Positions 1 to 8,324 of a DNA stretch of 64,000 nucleotides are shown here, one piece after another. A program made the translations under genes and the position numbers. The notes under the pieces were generated by a model that did no database searches, was not told the origin of the DNA, and was given only the letters and a program-made list of their open reading frames with translations. The DNA lies in the NCBI GenBank assembly GCA_025363715.1, contig JANYLR010000031.1, positions 19,380 through 83,379 on the forward strand. Direction: 5' to 3'. The DNA comes from Holophagaceae bacterium (GTDB taxonomy: Bacteria; Acidobacteriota; Holophagae; Holophagales; Holophagaceae). Each line of letters starts with the position of its first letter. The stretch's first letter is position 1.

Positions 1-1
1 C

Positions 2-256
2 GGCGTGAGCGTGGACACGGCCTTCAACCTGCTGCACCGGGCCCGCAGCGAAGCCGACGCGCCGCAGCGGGTGGCCCGGGTGAACGCCGTTTGCGCGGGC
101 ACGACCCTGGCGGGCTTCGGCGGCATGGTCTTCAGCGGCTACCGCGGCCTGCGGGGCCTGGGCCTGGCCTGCCTGGGCGGCGTGGCCCTGGCCCTCCTGC
201 TCACCCAGTGGCTGCTGCCCGTGCTGTTGGAGAAGTGGCCGTTGGAGAAGAAGTGA
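2..256 (+). CDS. MMPL/RND-family transporter, C-terminal end (partial)
   Basis: Only the last ~84 residues lie in the window; the frame is open to the left edge, so the GTG at 5 in the ORF track is not the true start. The segment opens with a GVSVDTAFNLLHR-like stretch typical of MMPL/hydrophobe-exporter proteins. It then has two hydrophobic helices (around AVCAGTTLAGFGGMVFSG and GLACLGGVALALLLTQW) and a short cytoplasmic tail ending KWPLEKK. By family these inner-membrane proteins export lipids or other hydrophobic substrates using the proton gradient. Substrate cannot be inferred from the fragment. Confidence 0.75.
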   Translation, partial: GVSVDTAFNLLHRARSEADAPQRVARVNAVCAGTTLAGFGGMVFSGYRGLRGLGLACLGGVALALLLTQWLLPVLLEKWPLEKK

Positions 257-301
257 TGCGGTTCTGTCTTCAAGAAGTCAAGAATCACTACAAAAAGAAA
301 A

Positions 302-369
302 ACCACGAAGATGGGAAGACCACGAGGCAATGCCTTCCCTTTTGTTCGTGGTCTTCCCGTCTTCGTGGT
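302..369. repeat. 24-bp inverted repeat (hairpin) between genes
   Basis: Arms 302-325 and 346-369 pair over 24 bases with a single A:C/G:U-type difference, around a 20-base loop. The arm ACCACGAAGATGGGAAGACC contains an internal near-repeat (CCACGAAG/GACCACGA). It follows the MMPL stop and precedes the next gene, so it may end transcription, but there is no T-run. It resembles three other intergenic palindromes in this window (1469/2488, 39082/39214, 43044/43092). Confidence 0.7.
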
Positions 370-405
370 GAACCTTTTGTTCTCCCGGATTGAACGCGAG
401 CCAGC

Positions 406-1470
406 ATGAATCCACTGAACGACATCCTCCTGACCCGCCTGGCCGATGGCCCCGTCCCCGCCGCCGAGGTGATGGCCCTGGGCCTCTACCATCCGGAACA
501 CGGGTACTACCGCCAGCAGACGAGCCCCTGGGGCTTCGCGGGCAAGGACTACTACACGGCGCTGGATCTGGGGCCCCTGCTGGGCCAGACCCTGGCCCTC
601 CGCCTGGAGGCGGCCTGGGAGCGGCTGGGCCGACCGGCGCGCTTCACGGCCCTGGAGCCCGGCGCGGGTCGCGGATGGCTGGGGCGGGATGTGCTGAACG
701 CCGTATCGGGGGCCTTCGCGGAAGCCCTCGTCTACGTGCACCGCGACGACAACCCGGCGGCGCGACGCGCCGCCGAAGATGCCCTCGCTCCTTTCCTCAC
801 GGAAAACCGCGCGCGGTTTTCCGCCGAGACGGAGCCCCTGGAGCCCTTCACCGGCGCCATCTTCAGCAACGAGCTCTTCGACGCCCTGCCCGCCCAGCCC
901 TGGCGCTGGGATGGGGAGCGGTGGACCCGTGAGGTGCTGGTGGCCAGTGGCCCCGAGTGGCAGGCGGCCGATCCCAGTGAGGCTGGCGCCTGGTTCGCCG
1001 CCCACACCGATGGTCTGGAGCCGAGGGACGGCAGCCTCTGGTGCGAGGCCCTGCCGGGCCTGGTGCAGGAACTCACGGCGCCCCTGGAAGCGGGCCTCTT
1101 CCTCACGGTGGACTACGGCGAATCCGCCGACCGGCTGCTGGCCAAGGGCGCCGACCTGCGCCGCTTCAAGGCCCACGGCGTGGACGGCCGCTGGCACGAG
1201 GACCTGGGCGAAGCCGACCTCACCGCCGACGTGGACTTCACTCGCCTGGCCCACCTGCTCGAAGGCCACCGCTTCACCGACCTGGGCCACATGGAGCTGA
1301 GCAAGTGGATCCGCACCCACGCCCCCCTGGACCAGTGGGGCGCCGCGTGGATGACCCTGCCCGAAGCCGAGCGCAGGTCCCGCACCGACAACCTCATGCA
1401 GCTCACCCTGCCCGGCATGATGGGAGCCCGGTTCAGGGTGCTGGAGGGGTGGAAGGAAACGAAAAGCTAA
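406..1470 (+). CDS. SAM-dependent methyltransferase, MidA/NDUFAF7 (DUF185) family
   Basis: A 354-residue protein. The N-terminus ALGLYHPEHGYYR is the family signature, the SAM-binding glycine loop LEPGAGRGWLG lies at ~83-93, the NELFDALP motif at ~155-162 and DYGES near 230. In mitochondria NDUFAF7 methylates an arginine of complex I; bacterial members are less defined and are often annotated only as class I methyltransferases. Start ATG 406 is the first good start after the 302-369 hairpin. The TAA stop lies inside a 39-bp repeat (1469-1507) that also covers the end of the convergent gene at 2515. Confidence 0.85.
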   Translation: MNPLNDILLTRLADGPVPAAEVMALGLYHPEHGYYRQQTSPWGFAGKDYYTALDLGPLLGQTLALRLEAAWERLGRPARFTALEPGAGRGWLGRDVLNAVSGAFAEALVYVHRDDNPAARRAAEDALAPFLTENRARFSAETEPLEPFTGAIFSNELFDALPAQPWRWDGERWTREVLVASGPEWQAADPSEAGAWFAAHTDGLEPRDGSLWCEALPGLVQELTAPLEAGLFLTVDYGESADRLLAKGADLRRFKAHGVDGRWHEDLGEADLTADVDFTRLAHLLEGHRFTDLGHMELSKWIRTHAPLDQWGAAWMTLPEAERRSRTDNLMQLTLPGMMGARFRVLEGWKETKS

Positions 1471-1507
1471 CCACCGATGAACACCGATAAAAGCTGATGA
1501 ACACCGA
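1469..1507 (+). repeat. 39-bp repeat, left arm of a distant inverted pair
   Basis: Sequence beginning AACCACCGATGAACACCGAT contains two internal GATGAACACCG copies. Its reverse complement occurs at 2488-2526 with 38 of 39 bases matching. This copy starts within the stop codon of the methyltransferase gene. Confidence 0.85.
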
Positions 1508-1599
1508 AAAATAAATCGACTCTGATGGCCTGATCTTCGAGACGCTGCAAGTCCAGAGAACCCAGTCAAAGTCGGAGCAAAATGGGGCGTTTGAATTCC

Positions 1600-1622
1600 C
1601 TATCCACCCGAGAGACGATGCC
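1600..1622 (+). repeat. 23-bp direct repeat, copy 1
   Basis: CTATCCACCCGAGAGACGAT followed by GCC is repeated exactly, same orientation, at 2412-2434. The two copies bracket the small lipoprotein gene at 1788-2285. The 317-bp stretch 1471-1787 has no gene; it holds this repeat, the left 39-bp arm and the hairpin at 1666-1695. Confidence 0.85.
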
Positions 1623-1665
1623 ATAAGAACCCAGCGGTGCTTTCCTGTCCTCATCCAGACACCAC

Positions 1666-1695
1666 AGCCGAAGCCGGCACGCCGGCGCTTCGGCT
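1666..1695. repeat. Small inverted repeat (AGCCGAAGC ... GCTTCGGCT)
   Basis: Nine-base perfect arms separated by 12 bases. It lies 92 bp beyond the stop of the minus-strand lipoprotein gene and could be its transcription end, but no T-run is present on either side. Confidence 0.5.
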
Positions 1696-1787
1696 CATGT
1701 GAGACCGTTGTGGGATCGTGCTGGTGGTGCCACTAGGCCGGTAGCCACCTAGACCTGAGTGGGCCTAGAAGACATTGACTTGATTGC

Positions 1788-2285
1788 CTACTTCCCTTCC
1801 AGGAGTCTTTTCTTCTGGGCGAGGAATTCCTCCTCGGTGATGATCCCCCGCTTGCGTAGATCGTCGAGCTTGATCAGCTCGGTGTAGATATCATTTTCCT
1901 TGGGAGAAGTGTCCTTCGTTTCTATCTTGTTTTCAGCCTTTATTATAGAGACGGTCGGCATTGGCCCGAGAGTTTGCGGCGTCTTTGCCTCTGGACTGTC
2001 CGGTGACACCAGCCAGAACTGATATTCGAATTTCGCAAACTGCCCGGGGCCCGAACCCATCGGGGTTTCGTGTGTCGAGACCGGAATGGCAACCATCCCC
2101 CGAGCTGCGGCGAAGGCATTCGCATCCCGAATCACTTCGGCCTTGAGCGAGGCGGCGTTCCCGAATATGCCTGCACGATCTGTTCGCGCCAGGAGGTAGA
2201 CGCCATCTGAAAGAGGAACCACCTCAGGGTTGGAACAGCCAAAAAAACCGAGTAGGACCACTGCCGGTGGGATGGCCTTACGCAT
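1788..2285 (-). CDS. Small lipoprotein with C-terminal SHOCT domain
   Basis: A 165-residue protein with a short signal sequence and lipobox (LLGFFGCS), so probably lipid-anchored at Cys17. The middle holds a DANAFAAARG segment typical of small lipoproteins of unknown role. The C-terminal ~30 residues (LIKLDDLRKRGIITEEEF) are a SHOCT motif, a short oligomerisation helix pair common at protein ends. GC content looks lower than in the neighbours. The gene sits alone between convergent genes, inside two nested repeat pairs, which suggests an inserted segment. Function unknown. Confidence 0.8.
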   Translation of the reverse strand: MRKAIPPAVVLLGFFGCSNPEVVPLSDGVYLLARTDRAGIFGNAASLKAEVIRDANAFAAARGMVAIPVSTHETPMGSGPGQFAKFEYQFWLVSPDSPEAKTPQTLGPMPTVSIIKAENKIETKDTSPKENDIYTELIKLDDLRKRGIITEEEFLAQKKRLLEGK

Positions 2286-2411
2286 ACCTACCTCCGGGTG
2301 CTAGGAACAGTGTAGACCCGAACACCGTGCCGCTTGGCTGGGGGCCAGCAGAGCCGCCTATGGTCGCGTGAATCCGGAAGACTATGAACTGAGCCAGTCC
2401 TCCAACCCAGG

Positions 2412-2434
2412 CTATCCACCCGAGAGACGATGCC
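2412..2434 (+). repeat. 23-bp direct repeat, copy 2
   Basis: Exact copy of 1600-1622, about 0.8 kb away and upstream of the minus-strand lipoprotein gene. Confidence 0.85.
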
Positions 2435-2487
2435 TTAAAGGTTCCATATGGCGGGGCGAGCGGCGCCGGCCGGTCCCATCTCTTTGA

Positions 2488-2526
2488 TCGGTGTTCATCA
2501 GCTTTTATCTGTGTTCATCGGTGGTT
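2488..2526 (-). repeat. 39-bp repeat, right arm of the inverted pair
   Basis: Reverse complement of 1469-1507 (38/39). It overlaps the last codons of the CocE-type gene, whose C-terminal MNHR and stop are encoded by the repeat itself. Confidence 0.85.
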
Positions 2527-4461
2527 CATTATTTGCATTTCTGACCACATCCCCACCCCGATCCCACTGGGTCTCGCCGCATCGTGAAACACGGTGTGGG
2601 TGGCCTTCTGGAAATCGGTGGCCCTGGCCTCGTTGATGTTCATGAACACCTGGGGATTGCGGTCCATGAGGGGGAACCAGGTGCTTTGGAGCTGCACCAT
2701 GACCCGGTGGCCCTGCTTGAAGGTGTGGAAGATGTCGTTCATGGTCCAGGCCAGGCGGGTGGGCTGGCCGGGTGCGAAGGGCGCGGGGGTTGTAAGGCTG
2801 TCGCGGAACTTGCCGCGCAGGACTTCGCCGCGCACCAGCTGCTGGTAGCCGCCCATGGGATTGGGCGTCTTGTCCCAGGGCAGGCCGCCCTCCACGAAAT
2901 CTGGGTTCTGGAAGTCATCGGGGTAGACGTCGATGAGCTTCACCACCCAGTCCGCATCGCTGCCCGTGGTGGCCACGAAGAGCTCGGGGCGCAGGGGTCC
3001 GGCCAGGCTCAGGTCCTCCCTCAGGAGCTCCGTCTGGTAGACCAGCACATCCGGGCGCCGCCCGGCGAAGCGCTGATCGGCGGTCATGTACTCCTTGGGC
3101 ATGCCGATGGCCACCTGCTCGATGAAGGGGACGGGCTTCGACGGATCGGAGATGAACGAGTCGGCGCCGCCGTCTGCGGACGGCGGCGAGAAGGAAAGGC
3201 GGCCATTGGGTTGCAGGTACAGTTTCGCGTCCTTGACTTGTTTCGGCGGCCAGGCATCCAGCCTGTGCCAGCGGTTGGCGCCGGTCTCGAAGACGGTGGC
3301 CTTGGGTAGGCCGGGATCCTTGGCGCCCTTCAGATGGTGCCGGAAGAAGGGGAGGAGCACTTCGGCCTGGAACCAGTCCGAGGTATCGGCGCCGAACTGC
3401 ACGGGACCCAGATGGTCGCCCTTGCTGCGCTCCCAGCTCCCGTGGAACCAGGGGCCCATCACCAGCCGGTTGTCTGTGGTTGGGCTTTGGCGCGCCACCG
3501 TCTGGAAGACCTGGAGGGCACCGAACAGGTTCTCCGCATCGAACCAGCCGCCCACCGTGAGCACCGCCGGAGCCACGTTCTTCAGCATGGGCCGCAGGTT
3601 CCGGGCCTGCCAGAAGGCATCGTAGTTCGGATGGTCCAGCAGCTCGTTCCAGAAGGCCACGCCCTTGGTGTACTGGCGGGTGGCAGCGATGGAGCCCAGG
3701 CGCAGAAACCACTCGTAACCATCCGAGGTGCCGTGCGAAAAGAACGCGGGGAAGTCCCGGGTGGGCGCCGGTCGGGGCTGGCCGAAATTCACCATGAAGT
3801 TGAAGGCGTGGGGCAGCCAGAGGGCCCCATTGCGGTGGAAGTCATCCCCCTGGAACCAATCGACGATCGGGGCCTGGGGCGACACGGCTTTCAAGGCAGG
3901 GTGGCCCGCCAGCGCCGCCACGGCGGTGTAGAACCCGGGGTAGCTGATGCCCCACATGCCCACGCGGCCGTTGTTCCCCTGTATCGCCTTGAGCAGCCAC
4001 TCGATGGTGTCGTAGGCGTCCGTGCTTTCGTCCAGGTTGGCCCCGCTCACGGCCCGCTGGGGCCGCATGTTCTCGAAGGTGCCTTCGGACATCATCCGAC
4101 CGCGCACATCCTGGTAGACGAAGATGAAGCCCTCCGCCTGGAAGCGGGGCGACGGGCCCAGCTGGTCGGGGAAGGCCTCCTCCCCGTAGGGCCAGAGGCT
4201 GTACGGGGTGCGCTGCAGAAGGATCGGGTAGGTCCGGCGCGTGTCCTTCGGCGCGTAGATGGCCGTGTAGAGCTTCACGCCATCCCGCATGGGGATCTGG
4301 ACCTCCCGCTTGGTGTAGTGATCGCGGACGGACTGGACCATCTCCGGCGGGTCTGGCGGGACCGGAAGGGCGGGCGGGCCCCAGCCCAGCAGCGCCAGCA
4401 GCAGGGCGGACAGGCACAGGCGCCGAGGAGGGATCACAGAGGCTCCGGAAGGTGGGCCCAT
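2515..4461 (-). CDS. CocE/NonD-family serine hydrolase (S15 peptidase-like), exported
   Basis: A 648-residue alpha/beta hydrolase with an N-terminal signal-like segment (LCLSALLLALLGWG). The S15/CocE core starts with VQIPMRDGVKLYTAIYAP. The nucleophile elbow GISYPG places Ser at ~173; GGWFDAENL and GPWFHGSW probably carry the catalytic Asp and His. The C-terminal half is the jelly-roll typical of the family. Members hydrolyse esters or amides such as cocaine esters, glutaryl-7-ACA or X-Pro dipeptides; the substrate here is unknown. ATG 4461 has GGGAGG upstream, while GTG 4437 with GGAG is an alternative. It is divergent from aguA. Confidence 0.85.
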   Translation of the reverse strand: MGPPSGASVIPPRRLCLSALLLALLGWGPPALPVPPDPPEMVQSVRDHYTKREVQIPMRDGVKLYTAIYAPKDTRRTYPILLQRTPYSLWPYGEEAFPDQLGPSPRFQAEGFIFVYQDVRGRMMSEGTFENMRPQRAVSGANLDESTDAYDTIEWLLKAIQGNNGRVGMWGISYPGFYTAVAALAGHPALKAVSPQAPIVDWFQGDDFHRNGALWLPHAFNFMVNFGQPRPAPTRDFPAFFSHGTSDGYEWFLRLGSIAATRQYTKGVAFWNELLDHPNYDAFWQARNLRPMLKNVAPAVLTVGGWFDAENLFGALQVFQTVARQSPTTDNRLVMGPWFHGSWERSKGDHLGPVQFGADTSDWFQAEVLLPFFRHHLKGAKDPGLPKATVFETGANRWHRLDAWPPKQVKDAKLYLQPNGRLSFSPPSADGGADSFISDPSKPVPFIEQVAIGMPKEYMTADQRFAGRRPDVLVYQTELLREDLSLAGPLRPELFVATTGSDADWVVKLIDVYPDDFQNPDFVEGGLPWDKTPNPMGGYQQLVRGEVLRGKFRDSLTTPAPFAPGQPTRLAWTMNDIFHTFKQGHRVMVQLQSTWFPLMDRNPQVFMNINEARATDFQKATHTVFHDAARPSGIGVGMWSEMQIMNHR

Positions 4462-4590
4462 GATACGCGGCCTCCCTTTTGGGCTCTCCAGCTGTCCGCG
4501 AGCTTATTCCCCTCGACGGGGAGGCCGGGTTTTGCTGAACTGGAGGGTGCGCCCCGCGCCGGGGACCGACGCTTCAGGAACTCAGGCCCC

Positions 4591-5616
4591 ATGTCCCAGC
4601 CCCCCCTCCATCAGCCCGCCGAATGGGAGCGCCATAGCGCCTGCTGGCTGGCTTGGCCCAGCCATGGCCACCTCTGGCAGTCGAACCTGGCCCCGGCCCA
4701 GGCTGAGTTCGCGGCCCTGTGTCAGGCCATCGCCGAGGATGGCGGGGAACCCCTCGAGCTGCTGGTGCAGGATGACTACGCCGAGGCCGAGGCCCGAAGG
4801 GTCCTGACGCCGGTGCTCGGGCAGGTGCGGTTCCACCGGGTACCCGTGGGGGACATCTGGCTGCGGGACACGGCGCCGATCTTTGTGAAAGATGGCGCGG
4901 GCGCCCTCCAGGCCGCCTGCTTCCGCTTCAACGGCTGGGGCGGCAAGTACGAATTGCCCGGCGATGACCAGGTGGCCGGGCGAGTGGCGGCCCTGAGTGG
5001 CCGGCCGAGCCTGGATCACGACTGGATCCTGGAGGGGGGCTCCGTGGAGGCGGATGGCGATGGCACGGTGCTGACCACCCGCCAGTGCCTGCTGAACCCC
5101 AACCGGAACCCGGGCATGGACCAGGCGGGTATCGAAGCCGCCCTGCGCGCAGATCTAGGCGCCGAAAAGGTAATCTGGCTGGACGAAGGCCTCCTCAACG
5201 ATCACACCGATGGCCACATCGATACCCTGGCCCGGTTCGTGGCCCCGGGCGTGGTGGTGTGCATGACGGCCACCGACCCCGCCGATCCCAACGCCGCCAC
5301 GCTGGAGCGCATCGCCGTGGATCTGGCCCGCATGACCGATGCCCGGGGCCGCCAGCTCCAGGTGCTGCGCATCCCTTCCCCCGGCGTGCTGATCGACGAG
5401 GCTGGCGAGCTTCTGCCCGCCAGCTATGTGAACTTCTACATCGGCAACCGGACCGTGGTGGTACCGACCTATGGCAGCGTCAACGACAAGGCCGCCGTGG
5501 CGGCCCTGGCCCCGCTCTTTCCAGGCCGTCGGGTCCTCGGCCGCTCCGCCCGTGCCATCCTCAGCGGGGGGGGTGCCTTCCACTGCATCACCCAGCAGCA
5601 GCCGGAGGTCCGATGA
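4591..5616 (+). CDS. aguA: Agmatine deiminase (agmatine iminohydrolase)
   Basis: A 341-residue member of the PAD-like guanidine-modifying family, converting agmatine to N-carbamoylputrescine and ammonia in polyamine synthesis. Signatures seen: EWERHSACWLAWP at the N-terminus, DIWLRDTAPIF, RFNGWGGKY, GGSVEADGDG, NDHTDGHIDTLARFV, and the C-terminal GGGAFHCITQQQP carrying the catalytic Cys. The track frame is open far upstream, but the family N-terminus begins at ATG 4591. The stop overlaps the aguB start by 4 bases (ATGA), so the two are translationally coupled. Confidence 0.95.
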   Translation: MSQPPLHQPAEWERHSACWLAWPSHGHLWQSNLAPAQAEFAALCQAIAEDGGEPLELLVQDDYAEAEARRVLTPVLGQVRFHRVPVGDIWLRDTAPIFVKDGAGALQAACFRFNGWGGKYELPGDDQVAGRVAALSGRPSLDHDWILEGGSVEADGDGTVLTTRQCLLNPNRNPGMDQAGIEAALRADLGAEKVIWLDEGLLNDHTDGHIDTLARFVAPGVVVCMTATDPADPNAATLERIAVDLARMTDARGRQLQVLRIPSPGVLIDEAGELLPASYVNFYIGNRTVVVPTYGSVNDKAAVAALAPLFPGRRVLGRSARAILSGGGAFHCITQQQPEVR

Positions 5617-6473
5617 GCGCCCAGTCCCGCATCCTCCGCGTCGCCGCCACCCAGTGCGCCTTCGGCGGCAGTCTCGAGGCGAACGTGGCCCGGGTCGAGG
5701 GCCTGGTGCGGGAGGCTGCCGGGCAGGGCGCCCAGGTGATCCTGCCTTCGGAGCTGTTCGAGGGCCTCTACTTCTGCCGCGAGGAGAAGGATGCCTTCTT
5801 CGATTGGGCGAAACCCGCCCTCGGCCATCCCACCATCGCCCGTTTCCAGGCGCTGGCGAAGGAGCTGGGCGTGGCGATTCCCGTCTCCTTCTTCGAGCGG
5901 GATGGCCACGCCTTCTACAACAGCCTGGCCATGGTGGACGCGGATGGCGCCGTGCTCGGCATCTACCGCAAAAGCCACATCCCGGACGGCCCCGGCTACG
6001 AGGAGAAGTTCTACTTCCGCCCCGGCAACACCGGTTTCAAGGTCTGGGACACGCACTTCGGCCGCTTGGGCGTGGGCATCTGCTGGGACCAGTGGTACCC
6101 CGAATGCGCCCGGGCCATGATGCTCCAGGGAGCGGAGCTCCTGCTCTATCCCACGGCCATCGGCACCGAACCTGAAAACCCGGATCTGGACACCAAGGAC
6201 CTCTGGCAGCGGGCCATGATCGGCCACGCCGTGTCCAACGTGGTGCCCGTGGTGGCTTCCAATCGCATCGGCCTGGAAGGTGACCAGACCTTCTACGGCC
6301 ACTCCTTCATCGCCGATCACCGGGGCGAGAAGGTGGCGGAACTAGGCCGGACGGAGCCCGGCGTCATCCTGGCGGACTTCGATCTGGAGGAGATCCGCCG
6401 CAACCGCGCCTCCTTCGGGTTCTTCCGGGACCGACGGCCGGAGCTCTACGGGCTCATCACCAAGACCGACTGA
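5613..6473 (+). CDS. aguB: N-carbamoylputrescine amidase
   Basis: A 286-residue carbon-nitrogen hydrolase (nitrilase superfamily) that hydrolyses N-carbamoylputrescine to putrescine, the step after AguA. The Glu-Lys-Cys triad is visible: LPSELFEG (Glu), YRKSHIPDGPGY (Lys) and GVGICWDQWYPE (Cys). The start overlaps aguA by ATGA. Together they give the agmatine route to putrescine; arginine decarboxylase is not in the window. Confidence 0.95.
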   Translation: MSAQSRILRVAATQCAFGGSLEANVARVEGLVREAAGQGAQVILPSELFEGLYFCREEKDAFFDWAKPALGHPTIARFQALAKELGVAIPVSFFERDGHAFYNSLAMVDADGAVLGIYRKSHIPDGPGYEEKFYFRPGNTGFKVWDTHFGRLGVGICWDQWYPECARAMMLQGAELLLYPTAIGTEPENPDLDTKDLWQRAMIGHAVSNVVPVVASNRIGLEGDQTFYGHSFIADHRGEKVAELGRTEPGVILADFDLEEIRRNRASFGFFRDRRPELYGLITKTD

Positions 6474-6496
6474 TCGTCGCACCTCGGGACAAGCTC

Positions 6497-6553
6497 TAAG
6501 AGTGCCTAACAGAACCCCACGGCGGCGTTGTCGGATTTTGTTAGACACTCTAA
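6497..6553. terminator. Bidirectional terminator between aguB and the mocR-type gene
   Basis: Imperfect inverted repeat (AAGAGTGCCTAACAGAA with TTTTGTTAGACACTCT) lies exactly between two convergent stops; T-rich on the plus side and A-rich on the other. Confidence 0.6.
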
Positions 6554-7917
6554 GACTCGCCGGATTGGAGAGCAGTGGCCACGGCCTCCAGCCGGGCCAG
6601 GCCCTGGACCAGGGTGGCGCGGTCAGGCGCGGCGCCGATGGAAATGCGGATTCCGGTTTCCTGCACGGCCCGGGTGGCGGCGAAGACTTCCGACGGCACG
6701 ACCACCACGCCCGCTTCCAGGGCCCGCCGCGTGAAGCGCTCCGGGCCGCCCGGCGGCGAGGGCAGCCACACATGGGGGCAGTGGGGTTCCCCCCGCCACT
6801 CGAGGCGGCGCAGGCCCTGGCCGCAGAGCCGGTGCCGGGCGGCCAGCTCCTTGCGCTGGGCCACCAGCCGGCGCCAGGCGGTGCCATCCTCCAGCCAGGC
6901 GGTGCCCAGGGCCATGCTCAGGGCCGTGACGTACCAGGTGGTGTGATGCTCAGCCTCCCGGGCCCGGGCCTGCAGCAGGGGCGGCAACAGCAGGTAGCCC
7001 AACCGCAGACCCGGGGCCACGGTCTTGGACAGGCCCGTGACGTACAGCACCCGCTCGGGGGCCAGGGCCGCCAGGGGCGGCGGCGCCACCTCGGGCAGCA
7101 TGCCGTAGACATCCTCCTCGACCAAGAGCAGATCGTGCTTCCGGGCGATGGCCAAGATCTGTTCCCGGCGCCCCAGTCCCATGGTCGCCGTGGTGGGATT
7201 GTTCAGGGTGGGGGACAGCACCGCCACCCGGAGCCCCGCGCGACCGGCGGCTTCCAGGGCCGAGGGCAGCACCCCCTCGGCATCCATGGCCATGGGGTGG
7301 AGGCGGCGCTGGCTGTGGCGGGCCACGGCCTTCAGCCCGGGGTAGACCAGGCTTTCGCAGGCCAGATCCTCGTGTTCGCTGAGCAGACCCAGGGCCGTGT
7401 CGACCGCGTGCTGGGCGCCCGCGCAGATGAGAACCCGGCTGGGCTCGGCCCCCAGGCCGCGCCGTGCCATCCAGGCCACGGCAGCCTCCCGGTGCAGGCG
7501 GGTGTCGCCGGGCCCCGGGTAGTTCAGGAAGCGGCCCCCCTCGCGGCCACCGATGGCGGCGAGGCCTTCGGCCAGGTCACCCTCGGCTAGCCCCACGGGG
7601 GGACGGTTCGTGGAGAGATCGATGACCCCGCCTTCGGGCCGGTTCTGGAAGGCGAAGAGGGCCGCTTCGGAGGCCAGGCCCAGCACATAGGTGCCTCGGC
7701 CCACCTCGCCGCCCACCAGCAGGCGGCGGGCGGCCTCCTGATAGGACCGGGTGATGGTGCTCACATTCACGTCCAGGAGATCCGCCAGGGCCCGGTGGGT
7801 GGGGAGCTGGTCCCCGGGTCGCAGCCGACCCAGGCGCACGGCGGCTCCGATGGCATCGGCCACGGCCAGATAGGTGGGGCGGCCATCGTCGGGAAGCTCG
7901 GGGATCCAGATTGTCAT
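6550..7917 (-). CDS. MocR-type transcriptional regulator (GntR HTH + aminotransferase fold)
   Basis: A 455-residue protein from ATG 7917. An N-terminal GntR winged helix (GRLRPGDQLPTHRALADLL, then NVSTITRSYQEA) is joined by a linker to a fold-type I PLP aminotransferase domain whose PLP lysine is in GLSKTVAPGLRLGY. Such proteins are usually regulators that sense PLP or an amino compound. It is divergent from the dsrC operon, with direct repeats in the 77-bp gap that could be its operator. The longer ORF in the track starts inside that promoter region and was not used. Its target is inferred, not shown. Confidence 0.85.
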   Translation of the reverse strand: MTIWIPELPDDGRPTYLAVADAIGAAVRLGRLRPGDQLPTHRALADLLDVNVSTITRSYQEAARRLLVGGEVGRGTYVLGLASEAALFAFQNRPEGGVIDLSTNRPPVGLAEGDLAEGLAAIGGREGGRFLNYPGPGDTRLHREAAVAWMARRGLGAEPSRVLICAGAQHAVDTALGLLSEHEDLACESLVYPGLKAVARHSQRRLHPMAMDAEGVLPSALEAAGRAGLRVAVLSPTLNNPTTATMGLGRREQILAIARKHDLLLVEEDVYGMLPEVAPPPLAALAPERVLYVTGLSKTVAPGLRLGYLLLPPLLQARAREAEHHTTWYVTALSMALGTAWLEDGTAWRRLVAQRKELAARHRLCGQGLRRLEWRGEPHCPHVWLPSPPGGPERFTRRALEAGVVVVPSEVFAATRAVQETGIRISIGAAPDRATLVQGLARLEAVATALQSGES

Positions 7918-7927
7918 GCATACAATT

Positions 7928-7968
7928 CTGGTTTCAAACCACACAAAATCCAGTCCTGGTTTCGAAGG
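7928..7968. promoter_or_regulatory. Direct repeat, possible MocR operator
   Basis: CTGGTTTCAAACC (7928-7940) and CTGGTTTCGAAGG (7956-7968) are 28 bp apart in the gap between the mocR-type gene and dsrC. The first contains the palindrome GGTTTCAAACC. Spaced direct repeats are typical of MocR binding sites; the assignment is inference. Confidence 0.4.
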
Positions 7969-7994
7969 CCGATGGTACGGCTCGGGAGGGATCC

Positions 7995-8315
7995 ATGGGG
8001 GCTCTGGCATTCAACGGACAGACGGTGGCGCTGAACGAGGAAGGCTTCCTGGAAGATCCGACCCTCTGGAACGAGGCGCTGGCCGAGGCCCTGGCGAAGT
8101 CGGAGGAGGGGCTCGAGGCCCTCAGCGAGGATCACTGGACGGTCATCCGGTTCATCCGGGCCACCTATGAGGAGAAGGGCGCGGCGCCCATGGTCCGCGC
8201 CATTTGCAAAACCACGGGACTCAGGCTGCAGCACATCTACGACCTTTTCCCCAGCGGCCCCGCCAAGGGCGCCTGCAAGCTGGCGGGCCTGCCCAAGCCG
8301 GACGGCTGCGTCTAG
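7995..8315 (+). CDS. dsrC: DsrC-family sulfur carrier protein with both C-terminal cysteines
   Basis: A 106-residue protein. The C-terminal arm ACKLAGLPKPDGCV has Cys105 as the penultimate residue and Cys94 exactly ten residues before it, the pair needed for DsrC trisulfide chemistry; TusE proteins keep only the last one. This favours a redox sulfur carrier over a tRNA-thiolation relay. ATG 7995 is preceded by GGGAGGG; the ORF-track start at 7911 lies in the promoter. It leads a four-gene operon with DsrM-, DsrK- and cysteine desulfurase-like proteins. No dsrAB is present in the window. Confidence 0.9.
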   Translation: MGALAFNGQTVALNEEGFLEDPTLWNEALAEALAKSEEGLEALSEDHWTVIRFIRATYEEKGAAPMVRAICKTTGLRLQHIYDLFPSGPAKGACKLAGLPKPDGCV

Positions 8316-8324
8316 GGGATGCCC

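Noticed and set aside
3334-4590. 760-residue reading of agmatine deiminase
   Set aside because: The first ~419 residues are the antisense of the CocE-type gene; the family N-terminus starts at 4591.
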